Assembly (NCBI RefSeq): GCF_019263805.1
Contig: NZ_CP079195.1
Location: 3,397,001-3,461,000, forward strand
Reading direction: 5' to 3'
Source: Polaribacter sp. NJDZ03
GTDB lineage: Bacteria; Bacteroidota; Bacteroidia; Flavobacteriales; Flavobacteriaceae
DNA length: 64,000 nucleotides
In this document: positions 16,611 to 24,504 of the stretch, in pieces
How the letters are laid out: each line of letters opens with the position of its first letter
Numbering within the stretch: the stretch's first letter is position 1
Program-made: the position numbers and the translations under genes
Notes under the pieces: model-generated
The model's input: the letters and a program-made list of their open reading frames with translations, nothing else
Databases searched by the model: none
Told to the model about the DNA's origin: nothing

Positions 16611-18461
16611 ATGATTTTAAAAAAGAAAAGATTATGGCAATTAAGTTTTGCGATGTCTTTATTACTATTGTTTTTAGCCTGCTCTAAACAAGATATTATT
16701 CACCCGAATATAAAAAATAAACTTGCTAGCTTAGATAGTATTGCGCCAATGCAACCAGAAGTCTTTTTTTTAGAATTAGATAGTTTGTTACAAAAGAGTA
16801 AAGATTTAACAACCTTAGAACATGCTATGGTGCTGTTTAAAAAAGGAGAGGTTTTATATCTAAATTTTAAATATCAAGAAGCATTTAATACGCATTTAAA
16901 GTGTTATAATTTATTTGTTGATTTAAAAGATGTTTATAATCAAGGGCGTAGTTTAATAACATTAAGTGGCGCCGCACTGCATATGGGAGATGTAGAAACA
17001 TCTCAAATATATGCGCTTAAAGCATTGCATTTGGCACAGTTAATAGAAGATAAAAGAATAGAAGGTAAAGCTTATAATCAACTATTTAATCTTCATTTTA
17101 AATTAAAAGATTACAACAAAGCTTTGTCTTATATAAAAATAACAGATAGCTTGTTTTCTAAAGGAATTGATACGACTTCTATTATTTCAATAAAAAATAA
17201 CAAAGCCAGTGTTTATTTACAGCTAAAGGATTATAACAAAGCTTTAAATAGTTATTCTGAAGCGATGAGTTTAAGTCAATCTATACGGAACCCTGTTTTA
17301 TTAGCAAGTATTTTAAATAATATAGGTTACACTTATATTGATGCAGTAAAATATGAAAATGCAGAAAAATTTTTAAGAGGAGCTGCTACTTTAAATAAGA
17401 ATATTAAAGCAATAAATGCTGCTCCATATAAAGGTTTAGGGAATTTATTTTTATTGAAATCTGAATATGATTCTGCAGCAGTTAATTATAAAAAGGCTTT
17501 AGATATTTATGTTGCTAATAAAAATGTAAAAGACGAAATAGAGGTTAGAGATAAGCTTATTGCTATTTCTATTTTAGAAGAAGATTATGTGAAAGCATTA
17601 GATAACCAGATAATTAGAGATAGTTTGCAGTTAAAAGTGAGTCGTTTAGAAAAAGATAGACTTTTAAATTTTTCGAATGTTAATTATGAAGTAAAGAAAA
17701 AGGAGACAGAAATTAACCATCAAAAAGAAATAAATACACGAAATCAATGGCTTTTAATAAGTACTATTTTGTTGTTTGTATTATTAGGTATTGCAACGGC
17801 TTTTTATGTATATAACACCAAATTAAGAGCGGCAAATAAAGCCTCAAATTTAGAACAAAGTTTGTTGCGTGTTCAAATGAATCCTCATTTTATATTTAAC
17901 ACATTGGCTGCTATTCAGAATATAACTTTAGAAGGAAATGCTATAAAATCTTCTAATTATATTGCTAAGTTTTCTAAGTTGATTAGACAAAATTTCGATT
18001 ATGTTAGAAAAGAATCTATTTCACTTGATAAAGAAATTTCTATGATTTCTAACTATATAGAAACACAACAATTACGCTTTAATAATGTTTTTACGTATTC
18101 CGTAGAAATTGATGATTCAATTGATACTTCTAGAATTCAAGTACCACCAATGTTGTTACAGCCATTTCTAGAAAATGCAATTGAATATGGTTTAAAAGAG
18201 AAAAAAGAAGGAGGAAAACTTCAACTTAAAATAGAAAAGGATGCACAAGAATTACTATTTGTTATTTTAGATAATGGAGTAGGTAGGTCTGCAAAAGCAA
18301 AACAAGAAGAGGTTACGGAAGATCTGCATGCAACAACTATTTTTAAAGAGCGGTTAAAAATGAGAAAAAAGGGAGAAGAAAAATCATTTAAACTCCAAGA
18401 TTTATTTGATGAAAACAACACACCTTCAGGAACAAAAGTAGTATTTAAATTAAAAATTTAA
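16611..18461 (+). CDS. TPR-containing LytS-type histidine kinase
   Basis: 616 residues. The N-terminus ends in a lipobox-like LLLFLACS (Cys24). TPR repeats fill about residues 70-340 (LKDYNKALSYIKI, LKDYNKALNSYSEAMSL, LLASILNNIGYTYIDAVKYE). A short coiled coil precedes one membrane helix (379-401) and a PF06580-type kinase domain with His426 in VQMNPHFIFNTLAAIQN and PPMLLQPFLENAIEYGLKEK. The TPR region probably senses in the periplasm. Its stop overlaps the start of the response regulator by 1 nt. Confidence 0.92.
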   Translation: MILKKKRLWQLSFAMSLLLLFLACSKQDIIHPNIKNKLASLDSIAPMQPEVFFLELDSLLQKSKDLTTLEHAMVLFKKGEVLYLNFKYQEAFNTHLKCYNLFVDLKDVYNQGRSLITLSGAALHMGDVETSQIYALKALHLAQLIEDKRIEGKAYNQLFNLHFKLKDYNKALSYIKITDSLFSKGIDTTSIISIKNNKASVYLQLKDYNKALNSYSEAMSLSQSIRNPVLLASILNNIGYTYIDAVKYENAEKFLRGAATLNKNIKAINAAPYKGLGNLFLLKSEYDSAAVNYKKALDIYVANKNVKDEIEVRDKLIAISILEEDYVKALDNQIIRDSLQLKVSRLEKDRLLNFSNVNYEVKKKETEINHQKEINTRNQWLLISTILLFVLLGIATAFYVYNTKLRAANKASNLEQSLLRVQMNPHFIFNTLAAIQNITLEGNAIKSSNYIAKFSKLIRQNFDYVRKESISLDKEISMISNYIETQQLRFNNVFTYSVEIDDSIDTSRIQVPPMLLQPFLENAIEYGLKEKKEGGKLQLKIEKDAQELLFVILDNGVGRSAKAKQEEVTEDLHATTIFKERLKMRKKGEEKSFKLQDLFDENNTPSGTKVVFKLKI

Positions 18462-19198
18462 TGATAAAAGCAGTTATAATAGAAGACGAATTTAATGCAT
18501 TAAATACATTAGATAAATTGATTACCTATACTCAAAAAGACATTGAGGTTGTGGCTAAAATAGACAATGTTACAGATGCTATTTCATTTTTAAAAGAGCA
18601 GACGCCAGATTTAGTTTTTTTAGATATAGAGTTGATTGGTGGTAATGCATTTCAGATATTAGAAGCTTTAGATAGTATCGATTTTAAAATAATTTTTACA
18701 ACTGCTTATGATGAGTTTGCAATAAAAGCAATAAAGTTTGATACGATAGATTATTTACTAAAACCGATAGATTCAGAAGAATTATCAGAGTGTATAGATC
18801 GTTTTAGAGTTGGTTTTAAAAAAGAACAGATTTATAAAAATGCATTAGACAAAGTGTCTGAAATTAATAAAAAGGAAATTGATAAAACCTTATTGATAAA
18901 AACCGCAGATGCACAATATTTTCTTCAAACAAAAGACATTGTTCGTTGTCAGTCTGATGGTGCGTATACCATTTTTCATACGGTTGATAAAAAAATAATG
19001 AGTGCTCGTAATCTAAAATATTACGAGAATATTTTAAGTGAACACACCTTTGTGCGCATACATCAATCGCATTTAGTAAATATAAAATACATAAAAACCA
19101 TTAACGCCAACAACACTGTTTACTTAACAAACGGTGAAATAATTCCTGTTGCGACCCGTAAAAAATCGTACTTAAAACAGGTTTTAGACACCTTATAA
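18461..19198 (+). CDS. LytTR-type response regulator, second system
   Basis: 245 residues: receiver domain with VIIEDEFNA and phospho-acceptor Asp55 (LVFLDIELIGGNAF), followed by a LytTR DNA-binding domain with FVRIHQSHLVNIKYIKTIN. It is translationally coupled to the TPR-kinase. The five-gene cluster of unknown function starts 107 nt downstream in the same orientation and is a possible target or co-regulated unit. Confidence 0.93.
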   Translation: MIKAVIIEDEFNALNTLDKLITYTQKDIEVVAKIDNVTDAISFLKEQTPDLVFLDIELIGGNAFQILEALDSIDFKIIFTTAYDEFAIKAIKFDTIDYLLKPIDSEELSECIDRFRVGFKKEQIYKNALDKVSEINKKEIDKTLLIKTADAQYFLQTKDIVRCQSDGAYTIFHTVDKKIMSARNLKYYENILSEHTFVRIHQSHLVNIKYIKTINANNTVYLTNGEIIPVATRKKSYLKQVLDTL

Positions 19199-19305
19199 GT
19201 GCAAATACAAAACGAAAAATAGCAAATGTAAAACGGTTTTAAAAACATCCTAATCAAATCTTAGTTTTGAGGTATACAAAGAAATAACCTTTAAATTAAA
19301 ATATC

Positions 19306-19716
19306 ATGGGATTAAAAGAAAACAGATTTACAAAAACATTTCAAGAAGAACAATTACCTCAATTAAAAGCACAAATAAATGAAGCTGCAGGTTTCGATGT
19401 TACTTTAAATGTTGAATGGAGTACTTTGTTTGAAGATCGCTTTTTACATCTTTATGCAGATTCGTATCCAAAAATATATTTCTTACCAATTATTGAAGCC
19501 TTTAAGTCTATTGCTACAGACGATATGGGAAAAGAAGCTTTATCTGAAGGCTTAAAAGAAATACACATATTAAATACCAAAGACCACCACAATCCTGCTA
19601 ATGGATTTACATTTTCTAATGGAGTTTTAACGATAGATCATAGTCCTATTATAAATGCACCAGACGTTAATAGTAGAATTAAAGTGCTTGTAGAGTTATT
19701 AGAGAATAATTTATAA
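19306..19716 (+). CDS. Conserved protein of unknown function, paralogue of the 21438 gene N-terminus
   Basis: 136 residues, no signal peptide or membrane segment. It aligns along its whole length with residues 1-140 of the gene at 21438: shared starts MGLKE, INxAAGFxVxLNxxW, EDRFxHLY, PKIYFLPxIEAFK, DDMG, GLKE, and GVLxIDHSPxxNA. So the two copies arose by duplication within this cluster. I do not recognise the family. It lies first in a co-oriented run of five genes ending in an M48 peptidase. Confidence 0.75.
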   Translation: MGLKENRFTKTFQEEQLPQLKAQINEAAGFDVTLNVEWSTLFEDRFLHLYADSYPKIYFLPIIEAFKSIATDDMGKEALSEGLKEIHILNTKDHHNPANGFTFSNGVLTIDHSPIINAPDVNSRIKVLVELLENNL

Positions 19717-19756
19717 GCAGCGTTTAAAATTAGTGTAATTGGTAAAAGATATTGGT

Positions 19757-20728
19757 ATGTATAAAATCATTTTATATAGTGTTTTCATCGGAATTTTATT
19801 TTTGTTTGTTGGTTGTGGAGTTTCTAATACGAACGCAAAAAAGGGGTTTGTAACGTATTTAAGAGAGCACCATAATAACAAGTATGAAATTCTAACTTTT
19901 AAAAGAAATTTTAATACTGCCAATATGAATCCTAATTTATACAGAGTAGAATTAGCGCTTAAAGAAAATTCTAAAATTGTTATTAATTTTGAATGGAATG
20001 CTAAAGACAAATCAGTTTATCTTCCGTTTCATGATTCTGAAGATAGGAGTATTGAGGCGTTAACAGATTATCAAAAACAAGAAATTGTATTGAGAGAAGA
20101 ACTGTACGAAGTGTTAGATAATGATGTTTTTAGTATGGATGTAAATGTCTTTAATCACTCTATTAGTATTGGTTTAGAATCTGAACCTACATTTAATAAG
20201 TTTCAATATTTTTCAAATAAAATAGGTAGTGTTTTAGATAAATATCCAAATACCTGGACAAGAGAAGCGCATGTAGATTTTAAAATTGAAAGAGAGTCAA
20301 AGGGTTTTTACGAATTGATTGTAAAGCCTAGTATCTTTAATGACAGTATAGAATCATTTAGGTATAAGCAAAATGCTATTGTTGCAAATAATTATGGATC
20401 TGAAAAAGCAGCAACTATAGATTATGTTATAAGAAAAGAATTTTCGAAACCAAATTCACCTGTTTTTTTAAGTAACATTTGGGTCAATCAAAAAGATTTA
20501 AATTCTTTTTACATCGCTTTCGAAAAGCATGAACCACGAAAAATTCAAGAAAAAAATAAGTCTTTAACTGAAGTAGTAGGTATGTATTTGATTGAAATGA
20601 ATTACCCTAATTTAAAAAAGAAAACTTTAACCTATTATGATTACAAAACTACAGATAGAGATGGTATTTACCTTTATTTAATAAAACAATTACCACAAGA
20701 TTACCAATATCTCATAGCAGATTTATAA
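19757..20728 (+). CDS. Lipoprotein of unknown function
   Basis: 323 residues from the ATG at 19757; an upstream TTG at 19739 would add six residues before the natural signal start. The N-terminus MYKIILYSVFIGILFLFVGC ends in a lipobox, so the protein is probably lipid-anchored. The rest is mixed alpha/beta, with no motif I can assign. It follows the 136-residue paralogue by 40 nt and precedes the next gene by 14 nt, consistent with one operon. Confidence 0.7.
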   Translation: MYKIILYSVFIGILFLFVGCGVSNTNAKKGFVTYLREHHNNKYEILTFKRNFNTANMNPNLYRVELALKENSKIVINFEWNAKDKSVYLPFHDSEDRSIEALTDYQKQEIVLREELYEVLDNDVFSMDVNVFNHSISIGLESEPTFNKFQYFSNKIGSVLDKYPNTWTREAHVDFKIERESKGFYELIVKPSIFNDSIESFRYKQNAIVANNYGSEKAATIDYVIRKEFSKPNSPVFLSNIWVNQKDLNSFYIAFEKHEPRKIQEKNKSLTEVVGMYLIEMNYPNLKKKTLTYYDYKTTDRDGIYLYLIKQLPQDYQYLIADL

Positions 20729-20742
20729 CACCCTTTTTTATC

Positions 20743-21399
20743 ATGAAACACACACAATACTATAAAGCGTTTGTAGCCCAGACGCCAGAGGAAATCTTAC
20801 GCTCTGTTTTTAAGAAAGAAGAAGACATTTTAATTGCTATTTCATTAAACAATGGAGGCTATGTAGAAGGTATAATTCTAGATTTTAAAGAAGACAATAA
20901 CCATCAAAAATCGGTTTGTATGCTTTCTCAGCAGGAAGAAATAAGTTTTTTTAACCTGCATAATATTACAATGATTACTGTAAAACAACCTAAAAAAATG
21001 GTTGTAGAACTATCTAAAGGAACTATAAGCAGGCCTTTATCATCAGAAAACGAAGATTTAACTGCTTTGCAACTAAAACGTTGGTTGCAAAGTGAAAAAA
21101 GTTTACTTGGAAGTCATATAAAAGAATTTGATATAAATGATATTTCTCTAAGTGAAATAAATACCAGACTGAATATTCAGGATGTTTTTACAGCATTAAA
21201 AAGTGCGATACATCAAGTTATAACAGACGAATTAGGTAAAGAAGCTTGGCAAGGTGTAGAAATTATTATTCTACAACAAGCAGATAAATTAGGTCTTAAA
21301 TATCAGGGAGAAACACTAACCATATCAATAAATATTGATAAAGCTTTACCAGAAAAATTAGCGACTATTTTAGAAGAAAAACTACTTCAAATATTATAA
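20743..21399 (+). CDS. Hypothetical protein, 218 residues
   Basis: No signal peptide. The first 90 residues look like a small beta domain (EEDILIAISLNNGGYVEGII, CMLSQQEEISFFNLHNITMI) and the last 90 are helical, ending in DKALPEKLATILEEKLLQIL. No known motif is recognised. It sits between the lipoprotein and the DUF6882-like gene, in the same direction with short spacing. It is part of the cluster by position only. Confidence 0.65.
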   Translation: MKHTQYYKAFVAQTPEEILRSVFKKEEDILIAISLNNGGYVEGIILDFKEDNNHQKSVCMLSQQEEISFFNLHNITMITVKQPKKMVVELSKGTISRPLSSENEDLTALQLKRWLQSEKSLLGSHIKEFDINDISLSEINTRLNIQDVFTALKSAIHQVITDELGKEAWQGVEIIILQQADKLGLKYQGETLTISINIDKALPEKLATILEEKLLQIL

Positions 21400-21437
21400 A
21401 GTAAATAAAAAATTAATAAAATTAAAACAATACAATT

Positions 21438-22607
21438 ATGGGACTTAAAGAAAAAAGAATTATCCAAGCATTTCAAAAAGAATTATTTCCAGCATTAGAA
21501 ACAGAAATTAATACGGCAGCAGGTTTTTCTGTTCCTTTAAATATTTCTTGGAACACTTTAATGGAAGATCGATTTTCTCATTTATATAATGATACGTTTC
21601 CTAAAATCTATTTTCTGCCATTAATAGAAGCTTTTAAAGCTATTTGTGTAGATGATATGGGAGTGGAGCTTTTAAAAGCTGGATTAAAAGAAGTGATTAT
21701 CGTTAATGAAAACGACGAACATAATTTAGAGCGTGCAATTACTTTTGAAGATGGTGTTTTAAAAATTGACCATAGTCCTGTTGTTAATGCAGATCAAGTA
21801 GATCGTAGATCTGCTCGTATTATTTCTTTATTAGAAGATAAGTTAGAGGAATTTGCTGAGAATGGAAGTACAAATACTACTTCGGAATCTGCCGAGAGCT
21901 CAGAAAATAAAACCACTGAAAGTTCTCAAAAGAAAACAATCGACATTAATGAAATGTACAACCGATCTTTTGTAACATCAAAGGAGAAACAAGAGATTTT
22001 TAACGAAATGGTATCAGGGTTGGACTGGAGCTGTGATATGGCTGAAGGTAAACTGACTTTCGGTGAAGATAAGGTGTTTGATATTCAAATATTTGGTACG
22101 TATTCTGAGAATGAAAAAAGTTGGATGTGGGCATGGGCAAATACCCAAAGCGGAATATCTGAAACATTTTTACAGACCTCATTAGCAGTAAAAGCATTTG
22201 GTAAAGCATTAAATATAACTGATTTTACTACTCCTAAGTTTGAGGTGGAAAGTGATCCTGGTGCTTTTTTCGCTACCATCGCAACTGCATCTATAGGTGA
22301 AAGCTGCTATGTACCCTTAGCTTTTAAAGGTGTAATAGTTTATGTAACCATAAAATCTGAAGAAGCAGATAGTAAAGCTAAAAATACAGCAGAATCAATA
22401 TGTTCTCATATTTTAAAGGTAACATCTGAATATACTTTTCCGCAGAAGTTTAGCCTGTACTTTTATCTAACAGCTAAAGGTTACGATGTAGCGTTGCCAG
22501 GTAATAATCTTGTAGCGAAAAAAGGAGAAGATCAAATTTTAGGAATATTTGATTTAAAAGGACGATTGATGAAAGTTTCTAATTCAAAAATAACAGTTCA
22601 AGCCTAA
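21438..22607 (+). CDS. Two-domain protein: local paralogue domain plus DUF6882-like domain
   Basis: 389 residues. Residues 1-140 repeat the fold of the gene at 19306. A Ser/Thr/Glu-rich linker (about 142-168) leads to a second domain (about 170-389) with AEGKLTFGEDKVFDIQIFGT, then a YSENEKSWMWAWAN block and a later DLKGRLMKVSNSKI. That block resembles DUF6882-type proteins, which I hold with moderate confidence. The protein is predicted cytoplasmic. The next gene, an M48 peptidase, starts 5 nt downstream, so the two are very likely co-translated. Confidence 0.7.
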   Translation: MGLKEKRIIQAFQKELFPALETEINTAAGFSVPLNISWNTLMEDRFSHLYNDTFPKIYFLPLIEAFKAICVDDMGVELLKAGLKEVIIVNENDEHNLERAITFEDGVLKIDHSPVVNADQVDRRSARIISLLEDKLEEFAENGSTNTTSESAESSENKTTESSQKKTIDINEMYNRSFVTSKEKQEIFNEMVSGLDWSCDMAEGKLTFGEDKVFDIQIFGTYSENEKSWMWAWANTQSGISETFLQTSLAVKAFGKALNITDFTTPKFEVESDPGAFFATIATASIGESCYVPLAFKGVIVYVTIKSEEADSKAKNTAESICSHILKVTSEYTFPQKFSLYFYLTAKGYDVALPGNNLVAKKGEDQILGIFDLKGRLMKVSNSKITVQA

Positions 22608-22612
22608 AAAGT

Positions 22613-24103
22613 ATGTCATATATAGCAGAAACACTTTCAGATTTAGAAAAAGAACATCAAGCGGCTTTAAATACGGCGCAAGAAAAAATGTTAACCGATT
22701 TAAATGATGCACAAGCATCAGGAAATTTCGATAAAATACAAGAAGCTAGTATTGTTTTTCAAAATTTAACAACAGAACTAGCGGCAGAATATACCAAACG
22801 TATTGAAGAGATAAATGCTTTAAATCATAAAGCAGAAGTAGAAACCGTAGAAGGAATCTATACAAATAATAGAGCTGATATCGACCTAAACCTATTAGTT
22901 TATGATGGTGATAGAGATTATGTGATCGCTTTTCAACAAGACGATTTAATACAAAAAACGTTAGAAAAAGTAAATAAGAATAGTGGTAAATTTAAGTCTA
23001 GAAAGCATTTGTTAAAATCTAGTTTAAGGTTGACAAAGACTTTAGCACCAATGCTTCATGAAATAGGAGAGCATTGTAAAAAAACATTAAAGCTTAAAGC
23101 AGATATAGAGTTTTTTGTGTATCAAGGAGATACTTTTAACGCTTCTTGTTATCCGCCAGACGATAATAAATTATACATTATTTTATCATCCGGAATTTTA
23201 GAGCGTTTCTCTAAAGAGGAATTAACTTTTGTTGTTGGTCATGAAATAGGACATGTTCTTTTTGAACATTTTGATTATCCTGTAAGACAAATTTTAGATA
23301 CCGGTGAAAATGATTTAGCGCCAATTCACGCAATGAAATTGTATGCTTGGAATAGAAATGCAGAAATAAGTGCAGATAGAGCAGGCTTGTTATGTTGCCA
23401 GAATTTTGAAGCTGTTGGTCGTACTTTCTTTAAATTATCATCCGGCGTAACTACAGATTCATTAGATTTTCAATTAAATGCTTACATAGAACAGTTTGTA
23501 GATTTAGAAGAGGTTTTAAACGATTCTAATTTAGATCCTTCAGATTGGTATAGTACTCACCCTTTTAGTCCGTTAAGAATTAAAGCTTTAGAGCTTTTTA
23601 ATAAAAGTGAAACGTATGCAGCTTTTAATGAGTCTATTTCTGGTGAAATTACAGAGGAAGCAATGGAGGTAGAAATTAAGCGAATTATGTCTTTAATGGA
23701 ACCTGAGAATTTAGAGGATGAAGGTGAACATTCTGAGAAAATACAACGTTTAATGTTTTTAGGAGGATATTTAATTTCGAATGCAGATGGTGTAGTAGAC
23801 GATTCTGAAATACAAGCTTTAAGTAGTATTGTGGCTCCTAAAGTTTTTGCCAATTGTATGATGACCATAAAAGGGCTTACAGAAGATGAAATGATTAGCG
23901 AAGTACAACAGCTTACTAAAGACTTAGATGTTGTGTTATCTGTGATGCAAAAGTTAAACATTTTAAGAGATTTATCTATTATTTCTTATGCTGATGGAGA
24001 AATAGATGATAGTGAAGTAAATGTTTTGTACAATTTAGCAAGGCTTTTATATATCAATACAGATTTCATAGATCGTGTTATTGGTGATGCACAAGGTATT
24101 TAA
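22613..24103 (+). CDS. M48-type zinc metallopeptidase with C-terminal TerB-like domain
   Basis: 496 residues. A helical N-terminus (1-80) precedes the protease domain: zinc ligands His210 and His214 with catalytic Glu211 in VVGHEIGHVLFEHF, and third ligand Glu251 in NAEISADRAG, the M48 pattern. Unlike HtpX or Ste24 it has no membrane helices, so it is a soluble member. The C-terminus (about 375-496) has two acidic EF-like repeats, SNADGVVDDSEIQALSSIV and SYADGEIDDSEVNVLYNLAR, matching a TerB tellurite-resistance domain. It is the last gene of the five-gene cluster. Confidence 0.85.
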   Translation: MSYIAETLSDLEKEHQAALNTAQEKMLTDLNDAQASGNFDKIQEASIVFQNLTTELAAEYTKRIEEINALNHKAEVETVEGIYTNNRADIDLNLLVYDGDRDYVIAFQQDDLIQKTLEKVNKNSGKFKSRKHLLKSSLRLTKTLAPMLHEIGEHCKKTLKLKADIEFFVYQGDTFNASCYPPDDNKLYIILSSGILERFSKEELTFVVGHEIGHVLFEHFDYPVRQILDTGENDLAPIHAMKLYAWNRNAEISADRAGLLCCQNFEAVGRTFFKLSSGVTTDSLDFQLNAYIEQFVDLEEVLNDSNLDPSDWYSTHPFSPLRIKALELFNKSETYAAFNESISGEITEEAMEVEIKRIMSLMEPENLEDEGEHSEKIQRLMFLGGYLISNADGVVDDSEIQALSSIVAPKVFANCMMTIKGLTEDEMISEVQQLTKDLDVVLSVMQKLNILRDLSIISYADGEIDDSEVNVLYNLARLLYINTDFIDRVIGDAQGI

Positions 24104-24119
24104 TAAAAAATAAATAGTT

Positions 24120-24193
24120 ACTGTTTAAGAGTTGGGGAACTTTTATTACAGTTAATTAGAAAGGTAGTGACTTTATATTACTGCCTTTTTTAA
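24120..24193. repeat. 74-bp direct repeat, copy 1, ending in a hairpin with T-run
   Basis: Starts ACTGTTTAAGAGTTGGGGAA and ends in AAAGGTAGT...ACTGCCTTTTT, a stem (with one G-T pair) followed by T's. It is closely matched by 24284-24357. It lies 17 nt after the M48 peptidase stop and likely works as its terminator. Confidence 0.6.
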
Positions 24194-24283
24194 AGACTTT
24201 TATGCTTCTAATATATTTAATTTTGGTTGTTATAGACCCTATTATTGATGATGCATAATGAGTTTAATACATAATTAATAAAC

Positions 24284-24357
24284 ACTGTTTAAGGGTTGGG
24301 GGATCCTTATTACAGTTAGTTAGAAAGGTGGTGATTTTATATTACTGCCTTTTTTTT
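24284..24357. repeat. 74-bp direct repeat, copy 2, ending in a hairpin with T-run
   Basis: Starts ACTGTTTAAGGGTTGGGGGA and shares the TTAGAAAGGTxGTGA stem arm and TTATATTACTGCCTTTTTT tail with copy 1. Substitutions are scattered. Either a duplicated terminator or two copies of a small structured RNA. Confidence 0.55.
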
Positions 24358-24449
24358 AACCCTAAATCGACTGAAACTTCTTGTTTGAGTAATTTTCTGC
24401 TGAACATACTATCAACAAAAATGGCAGATTTATTTTATTTATTTAAATC

Positions 24450-24480
24450 AAAAAATCCACATAAATTATATGTGGATTTT
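24450..24480. terminator. Bidirectional terminator at the 3' end of icmF
   Basis: Perfect hairpin AAAAATCCACATA / TATGTGGATTTTT with a 5-nt or shorter loop, 25 nt beyond the icmF stop (minus strand); A/T runs on both sides allow use from either strand. Confidence 0.8.
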
Positions 24481-24504
24481 TATAAATTATAGAAAAATGG
24501 CCTT

